Source: Bradysia coprophila
Taxonomy: Eukaryota; Arthropoda; Insecta; Diptera; Sciaridae
Assembly (NCBI RefSeq): GCF_014529535.1
Contig: NC_050737.1
Coordinates: 868,001-932,000, forward strand
Direction: 5' to 3'
DNA length: 64,000 nucleotides
The translations under genes were made by a program, and so were the position numbers. Of the stretch, positions 15,101 through 25,760 are shown piece after piece. How positions within the stretch are numbered: the first letter of the stretch is position 1; each line of letters starts with the position of its first letter. The notes below the pieces were generated by a model. It had not been told where the DNA came from. It saw only the letters and a program-made list of their open reading frames with translations, and ran no database searches.

Positions 15101-18100
15101 TGGTTTTTCATTTTTCGCATTTAATTACATAATCTCGATTATAATGCGGGTGTTTTGTTTTAGTTAATTTATTGGAAAATGTTTCCTTTGAAATTTAATA
15201 GCGTTCTGTCGTTTGACCCATGGGAAATTATGCTTCTAAGTGGCCTCCATATCAGTGAAGTGTGTATAACGATATACGCTCGTATACATTTCAGTATTAG
15301 CTTTTCGGAAAATGATGAAAAACTGCAGCTTATAAACAATATTCAGTTACAGCAAAGTATTCTAATCTCACCTAATTTAAGGAAAATAAGGGCGGAGTCA
15401 CACAAGATACTTACTCTCCGGACGTTATTTGGTCTCGCATCCATTTTTAAGATGACAGTTTATTAAAAGTGACTGAAAAGTTGTTGAAAAATATAATATA
15501 ATATCCATGCAAAATTATTACAGAAGAGCTGAAACTAGGCAGTGTATCAAAAAAAATGAAAAAACACTTTAATACAAAATAGTACTCTATTTGACAGCAG
15601 TCGAATAGGATCACTTTTGCTTGAAGTGCGTTGGTATCCGCCATGTGTCAATTTTTTTTCATCATAGCTGTAAACCTGATATAAATTCTGATTTTTCATA
15701 CTTTTGTTACGACCTGTGTAATGGCCGTATAAAATTGAATCTACTTATACATACTGTCACGTGTGGGAACTCTTTTAATGGATTCCAATCTGAGCTAAAT
15801 TTAACATTAGCTGACAGCCAGCGCTATCAATGTAATAGGGTCGTGACTATAATATAATAAGGATCAATTTACAATTCGAGTTTGTTTGAAAAGCTATTAC
15901 AGTTTGTTCATTTCATTTTTACACAGTTTCTAAAGATTGTCGATATGTCAGAGTTTTTAATTTACCCAGTCAATTAAGTTCTTCCCAAATTGCGCAATAT
16001 TTGTATTCGCGATAGAAATTTTAAATTTTGCGCCAAAAATTCATAATTTGGGAAGAACTTAATTGACTGGGTACATTTAAAACTCTGACATATCTAAAAC
16101 TGTGTAAAAATGAAATGAACAAACTGTAGATTTTAGCGTTAACGGTTAACGCGCACAAAATACGCAGCACGTAGACGCTAGAGCTATGCCGTTTAGCTCA
16201 CTGTTTTTTATTGATTGAACAAACTGTCACGTAAGCGGAGAGTTGAACGGCGTAAAAACCGTTAGGTTATTTTCGAGAATGTCAATTTTTCGTTAATTTT
16301 TGTGTTATGATAACGTTATCACGATGGTGACGAAATAATGATTTACAAAATCTATTGCATGCGAACAATTGACGATTGCATTAATGTGAAACCGTTTTCA
16401 ATTTACAGGTCATATCGGAATACTGCCGCTGTCATCATCAAATCAAACCATTTTCTCATATTGTAATGGACCTATTCCAAGAAGCTTTGGAAAAAGCAGA
16501 CATTAACGCTAGCATCAGCGTTCATTCGTCGAAGATGGCTGTTAACAGAAAGACGACTGCTTTAGACAATAGGTAAACGCGAATAGCAAACCAAACTCAA
16601 TATTCATCGAGCAATTTTTCCTACATATTCCGTTTTCTAATTTCCGGTTAGAAGCGATACGGATTCGGGCAATAGTTCAGCACAGGGAGACCGTGACATT
16701 TACGCAATCTATAACAAGGAAACGGAACGAAATAATAAAAAGGTTGCCGATAAGAGAACATTGAAAGTTTCTCGTACTGCTACCGACGAACAACGGCCTA
16801 GCGAAGCACCGTTCAATAAATTCAATCCAATCGGATTTTCGGCACAAAGTGAAATGGAAGAGAAACCGTTGGAGCCAACAAAGCGTTTACAGGTGACACG
16901 GCGCAGAGATGAGATTTTAAAGCGTCGGAATCGATCGCGCCGCAATACGATTGCTGTGAATTTGTTGGATGTTAACAAGTGTAACAAAGAATTGCAATCG
17001 AATGTGAGTTGGGACGGTAGTTGTTCCAAGTCAACGAATTGTATCGATAAAATTGGCAAAATGGAAGAGAATGGTTTTGCGCAAAAAATCGACGAACTTC
17101 AACTGAACGGTTGTTCTATGCCAGGTAAAACATTGCGTTATTTTAGTTTGCTTTGCATGCCATCACTCACATATAGACAGAGTTTATCTTAAATAAACCG
17201 AAAATTTGTTCACAGAATTAAATGGCATGAAATTTTCCACTCTACCGAACTTAAAAGTTCGGCGAACGAAAGAAACCGCAAACTCAAATCAAAGTATAAA
17301 CCAGTTGGCCATAATTAAATCAAAAGGACCCGAATTTATTGCCAATTCGTCTTTATCTCCACTAGCGATTGATATAACAGACACAAAGGTAAGAAAACGA
17401 TAATGAAGTATAAATATGGGGAGAATTAAAACCGAATAAACTTTGTTAACCGAATCGAGTAATTGGAACAGTTAAGTTAATTTACAAATAAAATTTGTGG
17501 AGCGACAGACGTTTGTCAGTTGCAGCATAGAGATTTTTCGCAATTGTAGTTTTAAATTTTACTCTCAAGCTGGGATACTACTGAAAGATAAAGGATTTTT
17601 TTGCAGATGGACACAGTCCATTAATCTCGTAATACGAAAATCACAAAATCACTTTTGTGACATGAGTAGGGTGGGTCGAATTTTACAATTATTTTTAACA
17701 TCTGACCCGGTTGCATTCGCTTACTTCGTTTTCCCCAAGGCTGTATACTTTGGGAAGGTCACACAGATCGCCATTTTATTAGATACGCGGGAACACACCT
17801 TTTCCATACAAACAAATTCACCAAAATTGAATTTGTATGGCGAGGTGAATTTTTTGTATGAAACGTGGTGTGTAACCCGCGTATCTGCATCTGCGTGACC
17901 TCCCCAAAGTATACAGCCTTGGTTTTCCCGAGAATTTTTATAACGATTTCAAAAAGTGAACTGTACTAGATTCAGGCATGCCTCATACGACTTTATAATA
18001 TGTCATGATTCGTAGATTTTATCCGCAAGTCGAGTAATATTTGTCGAAAAGTTATCTATGACCGGAAAAAGTTACTGACTGACACCATTCGAAGATCTCG

Positions 18101-21100
18101 ACCTCTACCGGCGTAAAATTCGACCGACCCTAGTTTTGAGAGATGTTTTACCGATAGCGATGACAAAAATTATCGATGAACTCTGGTTGTTACATGAGAT
18201 TAGCTCGAATCATCGAACTTCAAGCATACTTTAAATAGGGTATTTAGTGAAACTTGGCAACATTGTAAAACATTGTAATAAACCATTTCATACGAATTTT
18301 ACTCTATTTGACAGTTGTCGACTGTAAGGTCTTTTGCTTGAAGTGCATTGCTCGAATTTAATTCTTGTCCGAAACCACACTTACAATTCAGTTTTGCATC
18401 CAGTAAACGAAAGTTCTTAACCACATACCAGGCGAACACTTTGAGCATTCGTAAAAGACAATTCGACCAGAAAAACAATTCTTTCTTACTTCAATCGAAA
18501 CAAAAATAAAAATGAAAATCCAGTACTCGGTTCGACAAAGTTCCGTTTCATTGAACATGTCGCTATAATAAATGTTTCGCTTTATTTATATCCCGTTGCC
18601 GTATATGTGGCTGTGTGTATATAGTGTCAACATAACAAACGTGCTGTGATCGTTCTACTGTTGAATGGAAAAAGCATCAAAATAACTTGCAATCCTGCAG
18701 CCGCAACCGCACAAGAAATCTTCGAAACGGTCATCAAATGCGAAAACTTTGTCGAAAACTTTTTCTTGGGTATCTGTGCACTCATCGGCGGTGATTTCGT
18801 ATTTCTGCCGCCGGACTTAAAGATTCACAAAGTAAGTTTTGTTTGGACGCTTTTTCTCATGCCATTTTGGCCGGACAACTTTATCTACTTCTGTTTTTCT
18901 TTTTTTGTTGTTTGCTTGCTAAATCTTTTGTTTTTTTTTTGTTCTTGAGGTGGCACCTGAAATATGGTTCAATGCGGCAAAGAAGGGATGCTACACCGAA
19001 AATGTCATTTTCACATTGTTCTTACGAACCAAATTCTTCTTGCCAACATTACGAGGCATTGGGTATGTGTGTAGCTATGTAACGAACATGGATTTTTAAC
19101 AGAAAACAACTGTTTTTCCCCCCTTATTAGCTCGTTAGAATCACGTCATTTGTTGTACCTACAACTTCGTAAAAGTATTTTGGAAAGTCACATTCTGTGC
19201 AATGACGAAGAACTGATTTCATTGGGAGGTTTAGCCTTACAATCGGAAATCGGAGATTTTACGGAATCGGTAAGTATACAGAACAACCGACATACCGTTA
19301 ACGGCTCAAATTTGGAAATTATGTCGCTGAAAGTTCTCTCAGGATACCGTTAGGTTTTTGGGGATTTTATCTGAGCGAATTAATTCCCAAATAATAGGGG
19401 CCATACGTCACGGAATGTTCGTCAGCAATGATATGACGATTTTGTTTGCCCTTGATACAGATGAAGCACACAGATTATTTCACCATTTCCCACTACCTAC
19501 CGGAAGGAGTCTACCAAAGAAATAAAGGAATGGCAAAATATTTGCGCAACTCGCACTTCTCCAAAAAGGGATTGCAGAGCAGAGAGTCCGAATACAATTT
19601 CATTCGTTACGTACAAGAGATGAAAGAGTATGGACTGCATTTATTCAGCGCAGTTTGGGTTAGTACCATCGATCGAATAAAACGATTAAGACGTGGAAAA
19701 ATGAAACAATTTGTCCTCTTTCTATTCACAGTCCACCGACGACGGTCTCACCTATGACGTTTATGTGGCCGTATCGTTGAGTGGCATACGCATATTTAAG
19801 CGATCGTCGACGCGTCACGATCAATCGATGGAAAATGCGAAACGGTCCAAAACCGACTACCAACGAAAATTGTACGCCAACTTTGAATGGTTGGAAATTG
19901 AAAATTTATGTTTTTCCAAGCACATTTTGTGCGTCGTTATACGAAAATCGGAAAGCTTAAAAGCAAAGGACAATAATAGAGTTAAATATAAGTTCCGGAT
20001 GGATGGACGGAAGTAAGTGAAGCTGTGGCATACCTCCAAATACCGAAACAATTTTCCAGAAATTCACGACTGTTCTCTTTTCTCTTCCTTTTTGCCTAGG
20101 AGCTATTTTGCATTTCACTTGGCATCCGAACATCACCGATTTTACATGAAACTTCGCAACTCATTCATATCGCTGAAAGCCCTTTCCGACGAATTGAACT
20201 ACCCACTAAATGGCATGAATCGAGTCACCACCGCTCCGATTCCACAACAAACCGATCATTCAGCACCGATCACCGATCATTTCCTGCATAAAATTGAACA
20301 ACCGCATCCGATCGAATCATCAAACAAATCCGATAAGCCTGCAGATGGTCGAGTGGGAAAATTGAAAAAATCGATGCTCAACGACAACCGACTGCTGAAG
20401 CTGAGAAATAAATTTCTGAAGCGTTCGAAGTCGTCTGTGTCCAAGGAACGCATTTGCTTGAATCCGAACGGTCACACAATGGAGGAGAATCAAAATAAGG
20501 AAAATGAATGTCCGAAAATCGAACAGCCGAAGCAGTCACAAAATCTGCTGCTCAGTCCGAACCGGAATCGCGTCAAAATGGGAACGCGTGTCTTTTCCGC
20601 ACAATTCCTGAACAAATCATTTGACAATGTGTCGGACAGTAATGGCTTTAATATGTACCGATTCGATTCCAATGATGGTTTGGATGCGGCGGATGCGTAT
20701 CGCGGTAAGACGTGCACATTTGGTCAATGTGAAAGGGACTTATCAGATGACGGTATGTCGTTGACGAGCACCAGCTTAAGCTCACTTTATTATTCTGAAA
20801 AAATGTCGGAGAAATTTTCACCGTCACCGTTACCTACCGAGGCGTACGTAATCCGTAAGTGAATTTAGCGATTCTTTGGTACGACAATAGAAATTTCATA
20901 AATAATCCTTCGAACCACAGAATCTAGCATGAAGAGCAACTGTGACATTAACCAATTTTCCATGTTCAACGAAACCATATCCGATTCGCTGTTCGAAAAG
21001 TTCAACAATCTGTCGAAAAATAACACGATCGGCGATCGCATCATCAATCGTATCACAATTGTCAAGAATAGTTTCGCTAAAACACATTCCATAAACGGGG

Positions 21101-22003
21101 CCGTAGTCGAAGGAAATCGAAAATATTCGCTGGATTCAGATGGCGGAAGTTCGATTGAGGACAACAGTTTGGCCAATAAATTCACTCTGGGAATTAGCAT
21201 CATTCAAGGATCGGATAATAATGTCTACGTAAAAGATCTGGTTAAAAATGGACCGGGTGAACGGGGTGGCATTGAAATCGGTGATCAGGTTTGTATTGGC
21301 GACCTTTACCACTGGGACACTTGAACGCTAATCGAATTTCTCTTTCCAGATATTAGCTGTGAACGGAACGTCTCTGCTGAATCTTTCCTACGATCAATCG
21401 CTTCAAATTCTCCAAAACACTGGCACAACCGTCGAACTGACTGTCTCGCAGATTTATAAAAAATCCGCAGCACCGTCATCAAAACAAGTTCCCGACGTTC
21501 AACCACCAACAAAAACCAGCACTGTGCGAAACATCACAAGAAGCATGAAAAATTCATTTAAATTCAAAAAGGACCGCAAAGCCGTTGACCGCACCGGCGA
21601 CACGGAAACGAGTGCTCATCGAACGAATAATTTGAATGAAAATGGTCAGAACAATGTTAACCCATCGTATGGTGATGCAGCCAATTGGAATTGTAAAAAT
21701 GGAAATGATAAATCGTCATTCAAAGTGCGGAGCATGCCAGACTTACCAAAGGTATTTGGGTTAGTTTCATAGATGAATCGAACAAATTTCATGACAAAAT
21801 TATTTCGTTTACCTAAGGTCGTCGGTACCATTCCGAAACATCAAACCAACGACAAGGGAACGCTTCCGCGTACGATGGGCTTATCGCGGAAATACGTTGG
21901 ACCTGTACGCTATCCAGTTACACCGATACGGCCGTCAAACGGTACAGAGAAACAACGACTGTCATTGTTAGCCGATAATGTGGACAAGCAAGTTTTTATA
22001 TAA
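3931..22003 (+). CDS. KIND-FERM-PDZ scaffold protein (PTPN13/FRMPD2-like), 5' end incomplete
   Basis: Thirteen exons with matching phases: 3931-4227, 16409-16572, 16652-17124, 17216-17388, 18625-18831, 18950-19062, 19131-19269, 19461-19658, 19732-20012, 20100-20854, 20921-21288, 21350-21751 and 21818-22003 (stop TAA). They give 1,251 residues. Residues 1 to about 131 look like the C-terminal half of a KIND domain (IYSLGITLYKAI near the start; a later helix DLFQEALEKAD). A basic linker follows, then a full FERM domain at about 376-720 (VIVLLLNGKSIKI, DFVFLPPDLKIHK, FLRTKFFLP, EYNFIRYVQEM, YFAFHLASEHHRFY). A PDZ domain lies at about 1019-1100 (FTLGISI, GGIEIGDQILAVNGTSL). KIND-FERM-PDZ order is known from PTPN13 and FRMPD2, submembrane scaffolds. 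No phosphatase domain is visible and only one PDZ is seen. The first intron is 12.2 kb and rich in MITEs. A start at an upstream ATG (3823) is possible but a good acceptor sits at 3930. Confidence 0.88.
8908..8961. repeat. short near-perfect hairpin
   Basis: Inverted repeat with arms TACTTTATTAGACTC (8908-8922) and its exact complement (8947-8961). An inner paired block GATGTGT/ACACATC (8925-8931, 8938-8944) and a 6-nt loop follow. It lies in the large intron. A small solo MITE or a hairpin transcript are both possible. Confidence 0.6.
9139..9167. repeat. TA microsatellite
   Basis: Uninterrupted alternating AT run of about 28 bp inside the large intron. Confidence 0.85.
10687..10899. repeat. 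213-bp hairpin repeat, copy 1
   Basis: This is the first of two near-identical direct copies (the second is 11178-11390). It contains two stems. The first is bounded by ATCTGTC (near 10690) and GACAGAT. The second is a long hairpin of about 110 bp bounded by CACCT and AGGTG, whose core arms read TTTTGACGTGTAGG and its complement. Only a handful of substitutions separate the copies. Confidence 0.75.
11033..11089. repeat. hairpin between the two repeat copies
   Basis: Arms TATGCACGTATGACAA (from 11033) and its complement (ending about 11088) enclose a loop of about 24 nt. It lies between the two 213-bp hairpin repeats and probably belongs to the same composite element. Confidence 0.7.
11178..11390. 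repeat. 213-bp hairpin repeat, copy 2
   Basis: Direct repeat of 10687-10899, same length and same nested stems. The flanks after the shared end differ, so the duplicated unit is well delimited. Confidence 0.75.
11391..14023. other. intron stretch, mostly featureless
   Basis: Continues the 12.2-kb intron. Apart from the doubtful minus-strand exon pair at 13016-13717 I see no supported feature. The frames at 11763-12059 (-) and 12222-12476 (+) have no recognisable motif. Confidence 0.5.
13016..13717 (-). CDS. possible nested two-exon gene or remnant, product unknown
   Basis: On the minus strand an open stretch ending at 13528 with a strong donor (GTGAGT) joins in phase with 13227-13016 after the acceptor TTATTCTAG. 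The join reads NKYLLG to TSSFCMKNIYRISEKYP and ends in stop at 13016. I do not recognise a family, and the 5' part switches frame near 13730, so any gene is incomplete or decayed. It lies inside the 12.2-kb intron of the KIND-FERM-PDZ gene on the opposite strand. Confidence 0.2.
14026..14489. mobile_element. TA-flanked MITE, about 464 bp
   Basis: Outer inverted repeats begin CACTGAT followed by an A-rich run and CATACGTCCAGTA, and recur in complement at 14452-14489. TA borders both ends (14024-14025, 14490-14491). A second inner palindrome pairs about 14070-14130 with 14240-14310 and carries several copies of the motif TCCAACGTCTGAC. The structure and TA duplication fit a Tc1/mariner-type MITE. 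Open frames across it on both strands are palindrome artefacts. Confidence 0.75.
15573..15632. repeat. dispersed ~75-bp repeat, copy A
   Basis: Shares the string of motifs ACTCTATTTGACAGC, then CACTTTTGCTTGAAGTGCGTTG, in the same order and spacing as copies at 18279-18350, 55047-55125 (reverse) and 63533-63612. It lies in the large intron. Confidence 0.65.
15900..16126. mobile_element. TA-flanked MITE, 227 bp
   Basis: Inverted-repeat arms of about 90 bp (15900-15996 and 16040-16126) start CAGTTTGTTCATTTC. Their inner parts share CCCAGTCAATTAAG. TA sits at 15898-15899 and 16127-16128. The arms differ by a small insertion of about 9 nt on the left side. It lies about 280 bp upstream of the second visible exon of the KIND-FERM-PDZ gene. 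Confidence 0.82.
17736..17921. mobile_element. non-autonomous hAT element, 186 bp
   Basis: Terminal inverted repeats begin CAAGGCTGTATACTTTGGG on each strand, and further inner arms pair over about 60 bp. A perfect 8-bp target duplication GTTTTCCC flanks it (17728-17735 and 17922-17929). The 8-bp duplication and CAAGG-type ends indicate the hAT superfamily. No coding capacity. It lies in the intron between exons 17216-17388 and 18625-18831 of the KIND-FERM-PDZ gene. Confidence 0.87.
18279..18350. repeat. dispersed ~75-bp repeat, copy B
   Basis: Contains AAACCATTTCATACGAATTT, ACTCTATTTGACAG and TTTTGCTTGAAGTGCATTG in the same order as the copy at 63533-63612. It lies in an intron. Confidence 0.65.
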
Positions 22004-22127
22004 TTTTGTAAAAGCGTCGTGAGCAGCAGCTGCATTTGCAATTTAGGAACTTAGTGTTTTGTTTAAGTTTTTGTAAAGTTTTACATTGTACTCCAAAACA
22101 AACAGATAAAAAAAAACATTGTAGCAA

Positions 22128-22133
22128 AATAAA
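22128..22133 (+). promoter_or_regulatory. polyadenylation signal AATAAA
   Basis: Canonical hexamer 125 bp past the stop codon of the KIND-FERM-PDZ gene, in AT-rich 3' flank. Confidence 0.55.
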
Positions 22134-23008
22134 CAAATATGTAGAGGCGGTTTCTTATTTGGTTAAGTCATTTTGGTTATCATTTTTGCTGTCATTCAAA
22201 GCACCAATCCCAATAATATAGTGGGCAGACCCAAATTCAACACATTCTTAACACACCATCCAAACGAATCCAGAGAAACGAATTTATAAATAGGAGCTGA
22301 TCAGCGTCTGCCAACACGATAGCCTGTGATTTCTTGGCGTTCCCCTTCAAAAGATTCTGATTCTGATACTGCATTGGGGTTCATCTTAAAAATCGCCTCT
22401 ATGACTCTGCGTTTAGCAAACGAACTGAACTAGGTGAGTGGAATTAAAAACCATGTAAGAATGGCGCAGTGACCTAAGAACGGGGATGGAAGTATCAGTA
22501 TCACCGGGAAATAAAAGTCTCAAGGAAACGAAAGTTAAATCGGGAAATGGACGTCTCTTGCCTCACCAGGAAGTAAAAATGTAATTGGTAACTCGGAGTG
22601 ACACCGTTATGCAATAAAAGATTAATGGGAAAACAGCAGTCCAGTCAAGAAGTGAGCGTTCATAGGAAAATCGCAGTCTGATTGGAAAATGAAAGTTTAA
22701 TCCTGAAATAAGAAAAGGCTTTGCAGTGGGGTTCCAATAGAAAACGATTTACAGTAGGGTATGACAGAAAAGGGCAATCTAGCCTCAACAACATTCCCCA
22801 CAGATTAGACTTTTTTTATCTCGCTCCGCTCGTGACTTGATTCACCGTAAAATTCTATCAACATTTTCATTCAACTCGAGTGGGTAATCACTTCAAAATA
22901 ATCCTTCGATTCAGGTTCACTGACGGGTCAAAAAAAAACTGTGCTCGCTCCTCTCCTGCTAGTATCGTCTCTAAATAGCCCCTTATGAAAACGTACACCA
23001 AGGAGCTA
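22134..23008. other. 3' flank, degenerate short-period repeat
   Basis: No gene seen. From about 22490 to 22780 the sequence repeatedly returns to variants of GGGAAATGAAAGTC at irregular intervals of about 25-35 bp, suggesting an old degenerate tandem array. Confidence 0.4.
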
Positions 23009-24493
23009 TGTGGTGGCGGGACATTTCCACACCGTCAATATCGTCAGTAACGATATTATCGTTTTTTTGGATGATACTATCGTCTAAAAAACGATACTAT
23101 CGTCTAAAAAACGATACTATCGTCTAAAAAACGATAATATCGTTTTTAGACGATAGTATCGTCCAAAAAAAACGATAATATCGTTTTTTGGACGATAGTG
23201 TCGTCTCAAAATCGATATTATCGTTTTTTAGACGATACTATCGTCCAAAAAAACGATATTATCGCCCAAAAAATTCTCATCCAGGACGATAATATCGTCT
23301 AAAATATTGTCTGGACGATATTACCGTTCTAGAAAATCTAATGGATATTTTCGTTTTCTGTACGATAATATCGTCCAAAACGATAATATCGTCCTGGGCG
23401 ATATTATCGTTTTCTTAAACGATAATATCGTCCAGGACGATACTATCGTTTAAAAAAACGATAATATCGCCCAGGACGATATTATCGTTTAGTTTTGGGT
23501 GGTAATATTGTCCAGGACTCAATTTTACTCAGAGGTGCAGCAAGAATTGAATTCTCTTCCAAAATATCGAAAAACAATTGTCAGAGGAAATCACCTACAC
23601 ATCAGTGTTTAAAAAAGGCGTTTAGTTCGTCCCTAAATAATTCATCTTTTTACGAAATGAATACCAACTTTGATTGTACATAAAAAAGCGTTTTAACACG
23701 CCGAGCGATCCGGCCCATTGCCCCGGAGCAATGCGAGCCGGGCGCAGGAACGGTGTCGGAACTTAGGAGTTAATTTTTTTTTCTCGCATCGTCTCATAAT
23801 TAGTGTGTAATTTTTCTATATAAAATTTAAAACCAAATGAACCAATTTTTAATATATATTTGCTGTCTATAAAAAGGTGTTTATCTACAAGATTTTGTGT
23901 TTCGTCTTCAACAACCATCCAGAACGATAATATCGCCCAGGACGATATTATCGTCTAGAATTTTTATTTTAAATAAATTAAAAACGATATTATCGTCCTG
24001 GACGATATTATCGTCTTAAATTTAAAAAAATAAATTAATTAAAAACGATATTATCGTCCCAAAAATTATCGCCCAGGACGATAATATCGTCCAAAATAAC
24101 GATAAATTTGTTCAGAAAAAGAAAATAACGATAATATCGTCCAGCGGATATTTTCATCCAGGATTATTATCATCAAAAAAACGATATTATCGTTTTTTGA
24201 ACGATAATATCGTTTTTTAGACGATATTATCGTTTAAAAAAACGATAGTATCGTCCAAAAAAACGATATTATCGTTTAAAAACGATATTATCGTTTTTTT
24301 AAACGATAATATCGTCAAGAAAACGATAATATCGTCCTGAAAATATTTTAAAATTTATAATTTTAGACGATATTATCGTCTTGGATGAAATTTTTTTGGA
24401 CGATAATATCGTTTTTTAGACGATAGTATCGTCTAAAAAACGATAATATCGTTCCTGACGATATTGACCGTGTAGTTATGTCGCCTCACCACA
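23009..24493. mobile_element. Foldback-like element built of short near-palindromes
   Basis: Imperfect terminal inverted repeats (TGTGGTG...ACAT...ACACCGTCAATATCGTCAG at 23009-23049, complement at about 24457-24493) enclose two blocks (about 23050-23510 and 23923-24460). The blocks hold about forty copies, counted by eye, of GACGATATTATCGTC-type near-palindromes in both orientations, separated by A or T runs of 5-7 bp. A central 410-bp stretch (23511-23922) is unrelated. Long inverted ends made of short iterated units around a loop are the hallmark of Foldback elements. No open frame and no clear target duplication were found. Confidence 0.6.
23701..23769. other. GC-rich hairpin inside the Foldback-like loop
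   Basis: A sudden GC-rich patch in otherwise AT-rich sequence, with a stem CCGGC...CATTGC pairing GCAATG...GCCGG (about 23711-23741). It is followed by a T-run. Origin unknown; it could be the 3' end of another small element. Confidence 0.45.
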
Positions 24494-24872
24494 ACAGCAT
24501 GTTTTCAATAATTCGAGCATTTTTCACTGTAGTAATGGTGTTTGGTAATACGAGATATTTCTCAGATAAAACAACAGAAACTCCAACCGAATCGAGTTAT
24601 TTCTCTAACGCTACGAGTTATTCCTGTGAGTATTCACTTTTGAGAGAAATTCGGATTTTTCATTAGGAAATCGTAATTTTCTCATCTGGAAATTATATTG
24701 TAGAATGGCCGATACAGGGAGTACAGTAAAGGGCCAATAAAACCGAATTAAACGGTTCACAGACCCCTTTCCTAGGGAGGGTGGTCTCAGCCTGTACCAA
24801 ATCTTAATTTTACTAAATGGCAAACTAAAGTCCAGAAAAACTCATTCCATTTGTCGTAATAATAAAAATAAT

Positions 24873-25760
24873 TTAATTTTTAAATTGCCTAAGTTGTTCG
24901 ATGAGACATGAGTAGATGATTTGTATGACTAATGTGCAATTTTTCATCCAAAGATCCTCATGCTCGTCCATGTGTGGAAAAATGACATTCCTCTTGTGTA
25001 TTATCTTAAAATCGTCACCGTTGAACATGATGAAATTCCAGTCTTCTGCCGTTGTACAGCATCCGTATACCGGGCGACCGGAATAAATATGTTTTAGAGC
25101 AAGCAAACACTGTTTGACTGCCACATCAACATTTTCCTTTTTACACTCCACAATCAATAAACAGGCCTGCTCTTTTCGACTGGAAAGTTGAACGATAGCG
25201 TAGTCGAGTCTGCCTAACAAAACATCACCGTCATAGACCATCTTGATGTCATACTCTTTCACCAGCAAAATTTTCGGATGCGTTTCCAAATCTCTGTTCA
25301 CATGGTCAACTATTGTAAATAGCAAGGTGTCGACGTACGTTGTTTTGTTGCTTTCTGAACTTAGTCCGTGGGGATAACTATGGGTTCTTAAAATGACCTT
25401 TAGTCTCTCATAGACATCTTTGTACAGTTCGTTCGGTGGTTCAATCAGTTGGATCACATTTTCCGGTCCTAATTGCTGCTTCTGCAGCAAATAATCGATT
25501 TCAACACCAAGTATTTCCGATGCAACTTTCATGTGCACGTTCGAGAATGAGATCTTGCGTTTCTTTGGTAAATATTTTTCATTCTCTTTGGATTGATTTT
25601 GCTGATTCGTTGTTATGTTGCATCTGAATAGTGGTGAACATCTGTTCGAAATCAAATCAAAACAACAGGAATTAAAAGTTGCCGTTCTTCATAAACCATT
25701 TTTGTCATCTACTCACCTTCTTTCCAGTCGTTTGAAATGATTAAGCGTTGATTGCCCCAT
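24873..25760 (-). CDS. PD-(D/E)XK restriction-endonuclease-like protein, 270 aa
   Basis: Two exons on the minus strand, 25760-25717 and 25641-24873, joined in phase across a 75-bp intron (donor GTGAGTAG, acceptor TTCGAACAG). The start ATG gives MGQSTLNHFKRLERR. Residues 40-44 (PKKRK) match a classical nuclear-localisation motif. The C-terminal half has a nuclease-like core: an acidic helix near E111 (SSESNK), then GRLDYAIV (D161), LLIVECKK (E180, K182) and a helix with Q192 (VAVKQCLLAL). The order D, ExK, Q fits the PD-(D/E)XK superfamily, including the restriction-type domains of Crinkler-like proteins. No transposase or RT domain is attached. The product's target and partners are unknown, and it could be a domesticated mobile-element nuclease. 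The stop is embedded in AT-rich 3' flank. Confidence 0.72.
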
